DNA of 64,000 nt, from positions 2,418,001 to 2,482,000 of the forward strand of contig CP160629.1 of the NCBI GenBank assembly GCA_038993745.2, read 5' to 3'. Both the position numbers and the translations under genes were made by a program. Numbering within the stretch: position 1 is the stretch's first letter; each line of letters opens with the position of its first letter. The DNA comes from Aliivibrio fischeri (lineage in GTDB: Bacteria > Pseudomonadota > Gammaproteobacteria > Enterobacterales > Vibrionaceae). Below the pieces are notes generated by a model that saw nothing but the letters and a program-made list of their open reading frames with translations, was not told the origin of the DNA and did not search any database. This document shows, piece after piece, positions 32,518-42,083 of the stretch.

Positions 32518-34143
32518 ATGAAGCTAAAAAACCAATCTTACGTTCTGGCTACCATCATTTTTTGTTCTCTTATATTAATGACAGCAACAGGTTTATGGAC
32601 TTTACGAGTTGCAAGTACAATAGACAACAAATCTCGAGTAACTGAGATTTTTCAAACTACCTATAACTTAATTACCAATATGGAGAATATGGTAGAAGAA
32701 GGAAAGATTGAAGAATCAAAAGCGAAAGAACTTACTATTACTATATTACGTAATAACATCTATAAAGATAATGAATACGTTTATGTTGCTGATGAAAACT
32801 TAACTTTTCTTGCTGCACCTTTAGATCCTCAGCTACACGACACAAGTTTTCATGAATTTAGAGATAGTGAAGGTCGTAGCGTAGGACAAATTTTAGAAAA
32901 TGCCATTAATCAAAACCCAAATGGTATGGCTGAATATACTTGGTCCTTAAAAATGCCAGATGGCAGCATTGATAAAAAACTATCTATTGCTGAAAAAACA
33001 CATAAGTGGAATTGGATTGTCGGCACTGGTATTGGCGAAACAGAAGTAAATGAACGCTTTTGGGCAACAGCACAATGGCAATTCGGGTTAGCTTTTATCA
33101 TTGCTAGCTTAATACTTAGCATTTTAATGATTGCAATTAAACGTATGCTTGCCCTGCTTGGTGGCGAACCTCACGATGTACGATCTGCAATTCAAACAGT
33201 TGCAGCAGGACAAATCGTCACTCAATTTGATACTAAAGCCCCTGAAGGCAGTATTTATCAAGCGGTTCAAACAATGAATCTCTCTTTAGCTGAACTGGTT
33301 GAACATTTAACCCAATCAATGATTGCATTAAAAGACGAGTTATCTGATGTGCATTCTCGTTCAGGTACCGTAAGTCAACTGACTGAAGATCAGCACCAAT
33401 CAACAGAAATGATTGCTACTGCTATAACTGAAATGGCATCTTCTGCAAATAATGTAGCAGAATCAGCACAGCAAACGGCTATCAATACAGATAATGCAGA
33501 TAAACAAAGTGTACGTACACAAGAGTTAATTAATGCTACCGTATCAAACATTGAAGGTTTAGCAGAGCAATTAAGTACTGCAAGTACAGCCGTAGCTGAG
33601 CTAGATAATGAAGTAAATAGTATTGTTAAAGTGCTAGATGTAATTGGTGATATTGCTGAACAAACAAACTTATTAGCATTAAACGCAGCAATTGAAGCAG
33701 CACGAGCAGGTGAACAAGGACGTGGGTTTGCTGTTGTTGCAGATGAAGTTCGTAACCTTGCAGGCCGAACTCAAGGCAGCACTAAAGAAATTCAGCAAAT
33801 GATTTCTAACCTTCAAGAAGGTTCACATAATGCTATTTCTACTATGGAAGTATGTGCTGAAACGAGTAAGAGCACAGTATCTGAATCTAAAAATGCTTCT
33901 GATGCTTTACAACAAATTGTAACGGCTCTTGAAACTATCTCTAGCATGAGCCATCAGATAGCAAGTGCATCTGAAGAGCAAAAATACGTTAGTGAAAATA
34001 TTACACAGCGAGTGAATATCATTGAAGAAAGTGGTCAACAACTAGCGAAAGTTGTCGCTGATAGCCAGAACAGCACTCAAACATTAACAGAACTTGCTGA
34101 TGACCTTGAGACTTGGCTAAATAAATTCCAAGTTAAACATTAA
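32518..34143 (+). CDS. methyl-accepting chemotaxis protein with a Cache sensor domain
   Basis: A transmembrane chemoreceptor of 541 aa. TM1 spans about residues 8-30, a periplasmic single-Cache (sCache_2-like) domain 35-180 with [15 protein letters not shown], and TM2 about 188-207. A HAMP-like linker starting LLGGEP follows, then the cytoplasmic signalling coiled coil whose hairpin tip [19 protein letters not shown] is almost invariant in the family. No C-terminal NWETF-type pentapeptide is present. The ligand is unknown; related Cache_2 receptors bind small organic acids. It is a single gene with its own terminator, placed by chance between the rRNA operon and a tRNA cluster. Confidence 0.93.
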   Translation: MKLKNQSYVLATIIFCSLILMTATGLWTLRVASTIDNKSRVTEIFQTTYNLITNMENMVEEGKIEESKAKELTITILRNNIYKDNEYVYVADENLTFLAAPLDPQLHDTSFHEFRDSEGRSVGQILENAINQNPNGMAEYTWSLKMPDGSIDKKLSIAEKTHKWNWIVGTGIGETEVNERFWATAQWQFGLAFIIASLILSILMIAIKRMLALLGGEPHDVRSAIQTVAAGQIVTQFDTKAPEGSIYQAVQTMNLSLAELVEHLTQSMIALKDELSDVHSRSGTVSQLTEDQHQSTEMIATAITEMASSANNVAESAQQTAINTDNADKQSVRTQELINATVSNIEGLAEQLSTASTAVAELDNEVNSIVKVLDVIGDIAEQTNLLALNAAIEAARAGEQGRGFAVVADEVRNLAGRTQGSTKEIQQMISNLQEGSHNAISTMEVCAETSKSTVSESKNASDALQQIVTALETISSMSHQIASASEEQKYVSENITQRVNIIEESGQQLAKVVADSQNSTQTLTELADDLETWLNKFQVKH

Positions 34144-34168
34144 GTTTAAAATCCATCGCCACTCTTTG

Positions 34169-34193
34169 AAAGCATGCTACTACAGCATGCTTT
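34169..34193 (+). terminator. terminator after the chemoreceptor gene
   Basis: An 8-bp stem AGCATGCT / AGCATGCT with a 5-base loop, flanked by AA and followed by TTTTTTATAG, 25 bases after the stop. Confidence 0.85.
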
Positions 34194-34247
34194 TTTATAG
34201 TACCAATTTACTCAAGACGAAGTAGGAAATACAAATTTCAAATATAA

Positions 34248-34280
34248 AAAAAGCCTCGTCATTTCTGACAAGGCTTTAAA
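34248..34280 (-). terminator. terminator of the tRNA-Phe-Thr-Asn cluster
   Basis: The hairpin AAAGCCTCGTC / GACAAGGCTTT, with a small internal mismatch, lies directly after tRNA-Asn on the minus strand and is followed by a long T run. Confidence 0.75.
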
Positions 34281-34283
34281 AAG

Positions 34284-34359
34284 TGGCTCCCTTTGCTGGA
34301 CTTGAACCAGCGACATACGGATTAACAGTCCGCCGTTCTACCGACTGAACTAAAAGGGA
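34284..34359 (-). tRNA. tRNA-Asn (GTT)
   Basis: A 76-base cloverleaf with anticodon GTT in CTGTTAATC, acceptor TCCCTTT / AAAGGGA and encoded CCA. It is last in the minus-strand tRNA cluster. Confidence 0.96.
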
Positions 34360-34388
34360 ACAGATTTTTATTCTCAAAAGAGAAGAGA

Positions 34389-34464
<76 letters not shown>

Positions 34465-34516
34465 ACACTTAATTTCATTGCTCGTGCTAATCATGTTAGA
34501 CACCAACAAATTAATA

Positions 34517-34592
34517 TGGTGCCCGGAGGCGGAATCGAACCACCGACACGAGGATTTTCAATCCTCTGCTCTACCGACTGAGCTATCCGGGC
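34517..34592 (-). tRNA. tRNA-Phe (GAA)
   Basis: A 76-base cloverleaf with anticodon GAA in TTGAAAATC, acceptor GCCCGGA / TCCGGGC and encoded CCA. It is first in the minus-strand tRNA cluster. Confidence 0.96.
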
Positions 34593-34827
34593 AACGAGGT
34601 GTATTAGAATGCTTTTTAGTTTCAGGGTCAACAACTAATTACAAAAAAAGGATTGTTTGGTGAAAATATACTCGCAACGGTCGATTTTATAACATTTTCA
34701 TCAAAAGATAATCGACTTTATTCAATATATCCTCTTTAAACTCTCATTCAATAATTAGTAAAATTGTATGCCTCTCTTAATTATCTAGCATGATTTGATA
34801 ATTAAGAGAGGATCTCTTTGTTAACAG

Positions 34828-37200
34828 TTAAAAACCAAAAATATCAGTTAACCAAGCTGCAGGCTTATTCTTTTCACACTCAGCTTTATACTGCCCTTTT
34901 TGATCCCAAATAGGTAACTTCACTCGACCTGAACAATCTGGTTCTAGTGTTTTATTACTTTGTAAATCAAATCCAGCGGTTGTCACTTCATTTGGCCACG
35001 GTAATTGAAGCACTTCAGGAGAGCGCATACTTAGATAATCAGCGTAAACTCGTAACGCACCACTTGAACCTGTCAATTTCATTGGTTTGTTATCATCACG
35101 ACCTAACCAAGTAATAGCAACCTCACGACCATCAATACCTGCATACCAACTGTCTCTTGAATCATTACTTGTTCCCGTTTTACCAGCTAAAGCCGCCCAA
35201 CTATATTTACTATTTAAGAAGCGAGCCGTTCCTTCACTCACCGTTCGTTTCATTCCATACACAGTTAACCACGTTGCTTGTTCAGGAACTACTGCGGCTG
35301 ATTTTGGGAAGTTTTCATAAAGTAAGTTTCCATCATTATCTACAACTGCCTTAAGTGCTGTTAAAGCAGCTTTTCTCCCACCATTACCAATCGTTTGATA
35401 CATTTGAGCTACTTGATATGGAGATAAGTTGATGGATCCTAATAGCATTGATGGCACTTGATTAATCTCATTTGCATCAACCCCTAATTTAACTAGAGTG
35501 TCGGTCACTTTGCTTAAGCCAACCATCAAACCAAGATTTACTGTTGGTACATTTAAAGAACGAGAAAGAGCATAATAAAGAGGAACCTCTCCTCTGAATT
35601 TACGGTCAAAGTTTCTTGGCGTCCATGTTGTACCTTTACTTCCTTTTAATGCAATCGGTTTATCATCTAACGTTGTTGCTAATGAAAACTTATCCGGTGT
35701 TTCTAATGCACTCAAATAGATAGCAGGTTTAACTAATGACCCAATTGGTCGTTTAGCATTAATCGCTCGGTTAAATCCATCAAATCCAGTTCGGCTGCCA
35801 CCAATCATTGCTCGAATTTCACCACTTTGACGATCAACAATCACCATTGCAGCTTCCAAGCCCTTCCCAGCCCTTTTTTCTAACTGAGGTACTGTTCTCT
35901 CAACGGCCTGCTCTGCTTTTTGCTGAGACAGAGGATCCAGAGTAGTGAATACTCGTAGCCCTTCTCCTTTCTGATATGCCTTACCCGCTTTCTCTTTTAA
36001 CTCCCATTTTAATTGCTGGAAATAAGCCGGTTGTCTTGTCGCTATAGTTGCTCGTTTTTTTACATCGAGTGGACGGCTAGCTGCCATTTCATATTGATGA
36101 GGCGATAAGATCTCTTCTTGCATCATTAATCGAAGAACTAAATCTCGGCGCTCTTTTACTCGTTCAGGGAAACGCATCGGATTGTAATAAGACGGGCCTT
36201 TCACCATACCAACTAACATCGCTAGTTGATCAATACGCAACTCTTCTATTGGTCGACCAAAATACACCTGTGCAGCCAAGCCAAAACCATGAATGGCCTC
36301 TCCCCCAGTTTGCCCTAAATACACCTCATTTAAATACGCTTCTAAAATACGGTCTTTGCTGTAACGATAATCTAAAATTAATGCAAGATACGCTTCTCGA
36401 ACTTTTCGCCATAATGTACGTTCACGAGAAAGAAATAAGTTTTTCGCCAATTGTTGAGTCAGCGTACTACCACCTTGCACGGTTCGTCCTGCCTTAGCAT
36501 TCACAACCATAGCTCGAGCTATAGCAAGAGGAGAAACACCATCGTGCTGATAAAAATCACGATCTTCTGTTGCTAATAAAGCATCAACCATCACCTCTGG
36601 AAATTGCTCTCTACGTAAGAATAAACGCTGTTGATCATCATCAGCATCCAACATACCTAAGAACTGAGGCTCTATTTGTAAAAAGCCCATTTGTTTCATT
36701 ACGCTTCTATTTTCAATTTTCTGAAGTCCTTCAGAATTAAAATAAAGCATGACATGACGATCTGGCTCTGGTCCTTGTTGAAATTCAAAAGGACGACGAA
36801 TTAATTCAATTTTTGTTGATGATGATGAATATTCACCAGGGCGTTGAGGTTGACGTACTTTTTGATATTTAAGTAAATCCAACTCATTTTGAACCGTTCT
36901 TAAACTGATATTTTGCCCAGGAGATAACGTTAACACTCGGCTATAAACAACCGTTGGTAAGCTAAATAATTGACCATCAAAACGTTTCTTAACTACGGTA
37001 TCAAGATAAATACCGGCGATAACAAGAATAGCTAAAACAACCAAACTTAATTTAAAGCCTAAAATCATCAAACTCTTCCAAAAAGGACGAGACGATTGCG
37101 CTTTTTTCTTAGATGATGTTTTTCTTTTCGCTGGTGCTTTCTTCTTTGCTGCCGTTTTTTTAGGGGCAGCTTTTGTTGGTGTTTTTTTCTTTTCAGCCAT
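34828..37200 (-). CDS. mrcB: penicillin-binding protein 1B
   Basis: Bifunctional class A peptidoglycan synthase of 790 aa. A Lys/Ala-rich cytoplasmic tail (1-40) and one membrane anchor (about 45-65) are followed by a UB2H-type region, which binds the lipoprotein activator LpoB in E. coli. The GT51 glycosyltransferase has its catalytic Glu in the motif EDRDFYQHDGV. The transpeptidase domain has the serine in GSLVKP, the SxN motif SLN and the KTG motif GKTGTSND. Motifs are complete. It lies 24 bases downstream of hrpB on the same strand, as in many gammaproteobacteria. Confidence 0.95.
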   Translation of the reverse strand: MAEKKKTPTKAAPKKTAAKKKAPAKRKTSSKKKAQSSRPFWKSLMILGFKLSLVVLAILVIAGIYLDTVVKKRFDGQLFSLPTVVYSRVLTLSPGQNISLRTVQNELDLLKYQKVRQPQRPGEYSSSSTKIELIRRPFEFQQGPEPDRHVMLYFNSEGLQKIENRSVMKQMGFLQIEPQFLGMLDADDDQQRLFLRREQFPEVMVDALLATEDRDFYQHDGVSPLAIARAMVVNAKAGRTVQGGSTLTQQLAKNLFLSRERTLWRKVREAYLALILDYRYSKDRILEAYLNEVYLGQTGGEAIHGFGLAAQVYFGRPIEELRIDQLAMLVGMVKGPSYYNPMRFPERVKERRDLVLRLMMQEEILSPHQYEMAASRPLDVKKRATIATRQPAYFQQLKWELKEKAGKAYQKGEGLRVFTTLDPLSQQKAEQAVERTVPQLEKRAGKGLEAAMVIVDRQSGEIRAMIGGSRTGFDGFNRAINAKRPIGSLVKPAIYLSALETPDKFSLATTLDDKPIALKGSKGTTWTPRNFDRKFRGEVPLYYALSRSLNVPTVNLGLMVGLSKVTDTLVKLGVDANEINQVPSMLLGSINLSPYQVAQMYQTIGNGGRKAALTALKAVVDNDGNLLYENFPKSAAVVPEQATWLTVYGMKRTVSEGTARFLNSKYSWAALAGKTGTSNDSRDSWYAGIDGREVAITWLGRDDNKPMKLTGSSGALRVYADYLSMRSPEVLQLPWPNEVTTAGFDLQSNKTLEPDCSGRVKLPIWDQKGQYKAECEKNKPAAWLTDIFGF

Positions 37201-37224
37201 GAGAAATCTTTTTAATTATGAATA

Positions 37225-39690
37225 TTAGTTAAAGTGACGTTTTGTTTTTTTGGTTGCTTGATGTGTTGCAGGATCATCTGGCCAAATATGCTTTGGATAA
37301 CGCCCTTTCATCTCTTTTTGTACTTCTTTATAAGAACCTTGCCAAAAACCAGCAAGATCGCTTGTTGTTTGTAATGGTCTTTGTGCTGGTGACAATAGTT
37401 CCATCATTAGTTTTTTTGTTCCTTTTGCTAATAACGGCGTTTCAGCCTCTCCATATACTTCTTGCATTCGAACTGAGATCTTAGGTTCTGACTGTAATTG
37501 ATACTGTATCTTTGCTTTTGTTCCTGTCGGTAATACGTAATGGCTAGGTAAATATTCATTAATTAACTGCATATTATTCCAACCAACATAAGCCTCTAAC
37601 GCTTCCATAATATTCAGTTCTTTTAGTTGTTTATCACTTTTGATGTGATGCATAAAAGGTTGCAGCCACTTATCGACATCATTTAATAAATGGGTTTCAT
37701 CTAACAAAGGTAAACCCAATTCAGGCAACCATATCGATGCACATAGCAAACGAGAATGAAATGCTTCTACTGTGTCACTCCAATTTAAGCTAGATAATCC
37801 TTGTCTCTGAACCATGCGTAGCAATGCTTCTGATATTTTACTTTCATCTGGTGACTTTATTAGTTGACGCTTAATCACCAACGCCCCTAATTGAGTCCGT
37901 TGTTCGGCAAGCATGCGACCATTTTTTTCATCCCAATCAACATACTCTACTTCAGATAGTAAATCAGAACAGGAGTCTAAAAGTGATGACAGTGTTAAAG
38001 AAGCACCAAGTAAAACCTGACTGCGGTTATTTACGCCTTTTAATAAATCAACCACCACCAAATAATCACTTTGAGCAAGATTTTCTAGTTCATCAACTTG
38101 AACCCCATGCCCATTAGATAATTGAAATTGACCAGAATCACCTTTGGCCATTGCAAGTCGATCTGGGAAACCATTAACTAATACTTCTCCTACATAAGTA
38201 GGTGATGCCAATTCTTTATCTTCATTAACTAAGAGCATTTTAGCTAATCGGTGAGCTCTTTGATGATAATAATTTGATTTCGGATACTTCCCATCTAGCA
38301 GCAAAGAAAGGTGGTAACTTACGTCTTTTGACTTTATTGACTTAGCTGGTTCTTCAATAATCGGCAAAAGAAATAATGCTGTATTTAGATGAGCCAATGA
38401 CATTTCCTTTGCACGAAGCAATATCGTAGAAAGTCGAGGATCCATGCCTAAGTGTTGTGACTGTTCACCAAAAACTGTTAATTGTCCTTGAGTATCAAGC
38501 TGCCCCAATTGTTTTAATAATTCTTTTGCTTGTTGAACATTAGAATTGGGTGGCACTGTTAACCACTGTAAATCCGAAGGTTGTGTCACTCCCCACTTAG
38601 CTAACTCTACAATCAAAGAACTAAGATCTGACGATTCAATTTCAGGGGTAGGAACTAATGCTTGTTGTTTGAATTGCGACTCACTGTACAATCGAATGCA
38701 GATACCTGATTCTAAACGTCCTGCTCGCCCTTTTCTTTGCTCTGATGCTGATTGTGCTATACGCTTTTTTTCTAATTTTGTAATTCCTGTTTTCGCATCA
38801 AAGCTCGCCTTATTTTCATACCCACTATCGATAACAACTCGAACACCTTCAATCGTTAAACTGGTTTCAGCGATATTCGTTGCAAGTACAACTTTTCTTT
38901 GTCCTATTGGTGCTGGCATTAAGGCTTGTTGTTGCTTTCTTATTTCCAGTTGACCATACAAAGGAGCAAGAATCACCTCTGATGAAAGATCACTTAACCT
39001 CTCTTCCAGCTGTTTAATCTCCCCGACGCCAGAAAGAAAAACCAAAATTGAGCCTGTTTCGTTAATCAAGGTTTGTCGAATAGCATTCTCTGTTGCATCA
39101 AGTAGCTTTTGATTCTCCTTTAATGGCTGATAACGTGTTTCAACTGGAAATAAACGACCGTCTGACTCTAAATAGGCTGCATTAGGTAATAATTTTTGTA
39201 ACGCTGCTTGTTCTAATGTTGCCGACATCACCAATAATTTAAGATCTTCCCTCAAAGCATCTTGAACTTCCAGAGCAAAAGCTAAAGAAGTATCTGCGTG
39301 AATGCTTCTTTCATGGTATTCATCAAAAATAAGTAACCCTACGTCTGATAATTCAGGATCAGACTGAATCATACGTGTCATGATCCCTTCTGTCACAATC
39401 TCCAAACGAGTTCTAGAACTGACTTTTGCTTCACCACGCACTCTAAAACCAACTTGCTCACCCACCTTTTCACCTAATTGAGATGCTAAGTAATTCGCAA
39501 TATTACGGGCAGCTAAACGCCTTGGCTCTAACATTATAATTTTGCCATCAATCAGATTCTCTCTTAACAAAGTAAGCGGCAAAAAAGTAGACTTACCAGC
39601 ACCTGTCGACGCTTTTAAAATAAGCTGAGAGTGATGCTTTAATTTCTCAATCAGTGATGGGATCACTGTTTCAATAGGTAACTGTGACAA
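37225..39690 (-). CDS. hrpB: ATP-dependent helicase HrpB
   Basis: DEAH-box helicase of 821 aa. Motif I GAGKST lies at 30-35, motif II is DEYH (in LLIFDEYHERS), SAT is motif III, and motif VI is QRKGRAGR. The C-terminal HrpB-specific domain ends with the conserved PKHIWPDDP stretch. Its cellular role is poorly defined even in E. coli. It lies upstream of mrcB and is divergent from sfsA; only 59 bases separate the two start codons, so their promoters must overlap. Confidence 0.94.
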   Translation of the reverse strand: MSQLPIETVIPSLIEKLKHHSQLILKASTGAGKSTFLPLTLLRENLIDGKIIMLEPRRLAARNIANYLASQLGEKVGEQVGFRVRGEAKVSSRTRLEIVTEGIMTRMIQSDPELSDVGLLIFDEYHERSIHADTSLAFALEVQDALREDLKLLVMSATLEQAALQKLLPNAAYLESDGRLFPVETRYQPLKENQKLLDATENAIRQTLINETGSILVFLSGVGEIKQLEERLSDLSSEVILAPLYGQLEIRKQQQALMPAPIGQRKVVLATNIAETSLTIEGVRVVIDSGYENKASFDAKTGITKLEKKRIAQSASEQRKGRAGRLESGICIRLYSESQFKQQALVPTPEIESSDLSSLIVELAKWGVTQPSDLQWLTVPPNSNVQQAKELLKQLGQLDTQGQLTVFGEQSQHLGMDPRLSTILLRAKEMSLAHLNTALFLLPIIEEPAKSIKSKDVSYHLSLLLDGKYPKSNYYHQRAHRLAKMLLVNEDKELASPTYVGEVLVNGFPDRLAMAKGDSGQFQLSNGHGVQVDELENLAQSDYLVVVDLLKGVNNRSQVLLGASLTLSSLLDSCSDLLSEVEYVDWDEKNGRMLAEQRTQLGALVIKRQLIKSPDESKISEALLRMVQRQGLSSLNWSDTVEAFHSRLLCASIWLPELGLPLLDETHLLNDVDKWLQPFMHHIKSDKQLKELNIMEALEAYVGWNNMQLINEYLPSHYVLPTGTKAKIQYQLQSEPKISVRMQEVYGEAETPLLAKGTKKLMMELLSPAQRPLQTTSDLAGFWQGSYKEVQKEMKGRYPKHIWPDDPATHQATKKTKRHFN

Positions 39691-39749
39691 TGGGTTCGCC
39701 TTATGGCATTATCTCGAATTAAACCATTGTACAAAAAAACAGTAGTTAA

Positions 39750-40457
39750 ATGAAATTTGAACCTGAATTAGAATCTGGGAAGCTAATAAAACGTTATAAA
39801 CGCTTTTTAGCTGATATTAAACTTGACGATAATAGTGAGCGCACAATTCATTGCGCTAACACTGGAGCAATGACTGGCTGTGCAGAACCTGACAGTACGG
39901 TGTTTTTTTCAACATCCAGTAACCTCAAGCGCAAATACCCTAACAGTTGGGAGCTCAGCGTCACAGAAAACAATCACACAATATGCGTTAATACCCTTCG
40001 AGCTAATCAATTAGTTGTCGAGGCGATTCAAGATCAGAACATAAAAGAGCTGACTGAATATGACGAGCTAAAAACCGAAGTAAAATACGGCTCAGAGAAC
40101 AGTCGAATTGATATTTTACTTACTGGTAAATCGTTACCTGACTGCTATATTGAAGTGAAGAGCGTCACATTATTAAGTGAATCGGGTCAAGGTTTCTTTC
40201 CAGATGCCGTTACAACCCGTGGCCAAAAACACTTAAGGGAATTAAGCGAAATGGCACAACTTGGCCATAAAGCCATATTATTTTTCGCTGTTTTACATTC
40301 GGGTATTGAAAAAGTCTCAATCGCACACCATATAGACCAGCAATATCATTCTTTATTAATTGATGCGATTGAAAATGGGGTCAATATTCTCTGCTACCAA
40401 GCAGAGATGTCATCAAAAGAGATGAAGATCGTACGCAAGCTACCTTTTAGTATTTAG
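39750..40457 (+). CDS. sfsA: sugar fermentation stimulation protein SfsA
   Basis: A 235-aa protein of the SfsA family, a nuclease-like fold often called a sugar-fermentation stimulation or DNA-binding protein. Conserved patterns include [11 protein letters not shown] near residues 38-48 and the acidic/Lys cluster RIDILL...[10 protein letters not shown] that matches a PD-(D/E)XK-type active site. Length is as expected (E. coli 234). Its neighbour downstream is dksA, as in E. coli. The biological function is not established. Confidence 0.93.
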   Translation: MKFEPELESGKLIKRYKRFLADIKLDDNSERTIHCANTGAMTGCAEPDSTVFFSTSSNLKRKYPNSWELSVTENNHTICVNTLRANQLVVEAIQDQNIKELTEYDELKTEVKYGSENSRIDILLTGKSLPDCYIEVKSVTLLSESGQGFFPDAVTTRGQKHLRELSEMAQLGHKAILFFAVLHSGIEKVSIAHHIDQQYHSLLIDAIENGVNILCYQAEMSSKEMKIVRKLPFSI

Positions 40458-40622
40458 TCACTTCATTCGTGTAATAAATACATTCTTTTTAAGAAAAGTG
40501 CTACGTTCTTGCTACTGGATCTCAATTGATGAAATCAATATTTGATTGCCTCTTTTCTTTCTGCTATAGATAGCGCCCTCATTTGGCTAGTGAGAGTCAA
40601 AGACGTTTTAGGAGAAGCTGTA

Positions 40623-41072
40623 ATGCCAGAGAGCAATACAAAAAGAACGCTAGGAATTCTAGCTATCGCTGGTGTTGAACCTTATCAGGAAAAAGCCGGT
40701 GAGGAATACATGGGCCCAGCCCAAGTTGAACACTTTACAAAGATTTTAGAAGCTTGGCGTAACCAACTTAGGGAAGAAGTTGCACGCACTGTGAACCACA
40801 TGAAAGATGAAGCAGCGAACTTTCCAGATCCAGTTGATCGCGCAGCTCAAGAAGAAGAATTTAGTTTAGAACTGCGTAATCGTGACCGTGAGCGCCGTTT
40901 AATTAAGAAAATTGAGAAAACACTAACAAAAATCGAAGAAGAAGAATTCGGCTTCTGTGATTCTTGTGGTATTGAAATCGGTATTCGTCGATTAGAAGCA
41001 CGTCCAACTGCTGATCTTTGTATTGACTGTAAAACTCTTGCAGAAATCAAAGAAAAGCAAATGGCAGGTTAA
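40623..41072 (+). CDS. dksA: RNA polymerase-binding transcription factor DksA
   Basis: Binds in the RNA polymerase secondary channel and, with ppGpp, represses rRNA promoters and activates amino-acid genes. 149 aa: coiled-coil tip aspartates Asp69 and Asp72 in FPDPVD, and a C4 zinc finger with Cys112, Cys115, Cys133 and Cys136. The start at 40623 gives the family N-terminus [20 protein letters not shown] and has AGGAG eight bases upstream; an earlier in-frame ATG at 40542 lacks a site. A strong terminator follows. Confidence 0.95.
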   Translation: MPESNTKRTLGILAIAGVEPYQEKAGEEYMGPAQVEHFTKILEAWRNQLREEVARTVNHMKDEAANFPDPVDRAAQEEEFSLELRNRDRERRLIKKIEKTLTKIEEEEFGFCDSCGIEIGIRRLEARPTADLCIDCKTLAEIKEKQMAG

Positions 41073-41087
41073 TACCTATCAAATCAT

Positions 41088-41115
41088 AAAAAAGGGAGCA
41101 TTCGCTCCCTTTTTT
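41088..41115 (+). terminator. terminator after dksA
   Basis: AAAAAAGGGAGC-ATTC-GCTCCCTTTTTT: a GC-rich hairpin with a 4-base loop and a T run, 15 bases after the dksA stop and just before gluQ. Confidence 0.9.
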
Positions 41116-41136
41116 ACGTTTAAATAGTGAATATTT

Positions 41137-42030
41137 ATGACAACTCAATACATTGGTCGTTTTGCACCATCACCTTCTGGTCCATTACACTTTGGCTCTC
41201 TTGTTGCAGCGCTAGGGAGCTACTTACAAGCTAAATCTCATCAAGGAAAATGGCTCCTTCGTATTGAAGATCTTGACCCTCCAAGGGAAGTACCAGGCGC
41301 CGCTTCCTTAATCATTCAAACCATAGAGAATTACGGTCTAGAATGGGACGAAGAAATTGTATACCAAAGTCAACGACACGATTTATATCAATCTCAAATA
41401 GATAAATGGCTGCAAGAAAACAACGCTTATTATTGCCAGTGCACACGTAAACAAATAAAAGAAGACGGTGGTTTTTATTTAGGCCACTGCAAAGATAAGC
41501 ACCATTCAGAAAAAAATTCTGCTGTTCGTTTGGTTATGCAACATCCTGTTGAATCATTTAATGATATTAAACATGGCACGATTACAATCCCAAGCAAACT
41601 TGCACACGAAGACTTTATTATTAAACGTCGAGATGGACTATTTGCTTATAATCTCGCCGTGGTTCTTGATGATATCGACCAAGGAGTTACCGAAGTGGTT
41701 CGCGGTGCCGATCTCATTGAGCCAACAGGACGCCAAATATCACTTTACCGTCAATTGGGTGCAAATGAAGTTAACTACCTTCATTTACCCCTTGCTGTTG
41801 ATGAAAAAGGCAATAAACTTTCTAAACAAAACTATGCACCCGCTATTGATAATAGTAACCCTAAACCAACACTATTAGCTGCATTAACGTTTTTAGGGTT
41901 TATAATTCCATTAGAAGTAAAGCAAGCTACATTGAATGAAATTCTTCAATGGGCAATCCAACATTGGCAATTAAATCAGCTTCCAACTGGGCTCGAGATC
42001 ACTACCCCATTCTCAAAACCCTCAATTTAA
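41137..42030 (+). CDS. gluQ: glutamyl-Q tRNA(Asp) synthetase
   Basis: Attaches glutamate to the queuosine base of tRNA-Asp; a shortened glutamyl-tRNA synthetase paralogue of 297 aa without the anticodon-binding domain. The HIGH-like motif is FAPSPSGPLHFGSLVAAL near residues 8-25, a zinc site includes YYCQCTRKQI...HC, and a KMSKS-like motif is KGNKLSKQN near 229. The order dksA-gluQ-pcnB-folK-panB-panC is conserved in gammaproteobacteria. The pcnB leader starts about 50 bases downstream. Confidence 0.93.
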   Translation: MTTQYIGRFAPSPSGPLHFGSLVAALGSYLQAKSHQGKWLLRIEDLDPPREVPGAASLIIQTIENYGLEWDEEIVYQSQRHDLYQSQIDKWLQENNAYYCQCTRKQIKEDGGFYLGHCKDKHHSEKNSAVRLVMQHPVESFNDIKHGTITIPSKLAHEDFIIKRRDGLFAYNLAVVLDDIDQGVTEVVRGADLIEPTGRQISLYRQLGANEVNYLHLPLAVDEKGNKLSKQNYAPAIDNSNPKPTLLAALTFLGFIIPLEVKQATLNEILQWAIQHWQLNQLPTGLEITTPFSKPSI

Positions 42031-42071
42031 GCTATGATGTGCGCCTATTTTTGACTGCTCACTTGAATATC

Positions 42072-42083
42072 GAGGTTATTATC
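42072..42083 (+). promoter_or_regulatory. ribosome-binding site and AUC start codon of pcnB
   Basis: GAGG (42072-42075) is five bases from ATC (42081-42083). Translation from this ATC begins (M)FNQVARFCR, aligning residue for residue with the E. coli PcnB start (M)FTRVANFCR, which is made from an AUU codon. The nearest in-frame canonical start lies upstream inside gluQ without a ribosome-binding site. Confidence 0.75.

Noticed and set aside
40542..40622. Extended DksA N-terminus
   Set aside because: The 27 extra residues are hydrophobic, not found in the family, and the ATG lacks an SD; 40623 has AGGAG and the family start.
41949..42080. Longer pcnB frame starting within gluQ
   Set aside because: No ribosome-binding site and no similarity to PcnB in those 44 codons; similarity begins exactly at the ATC codon.
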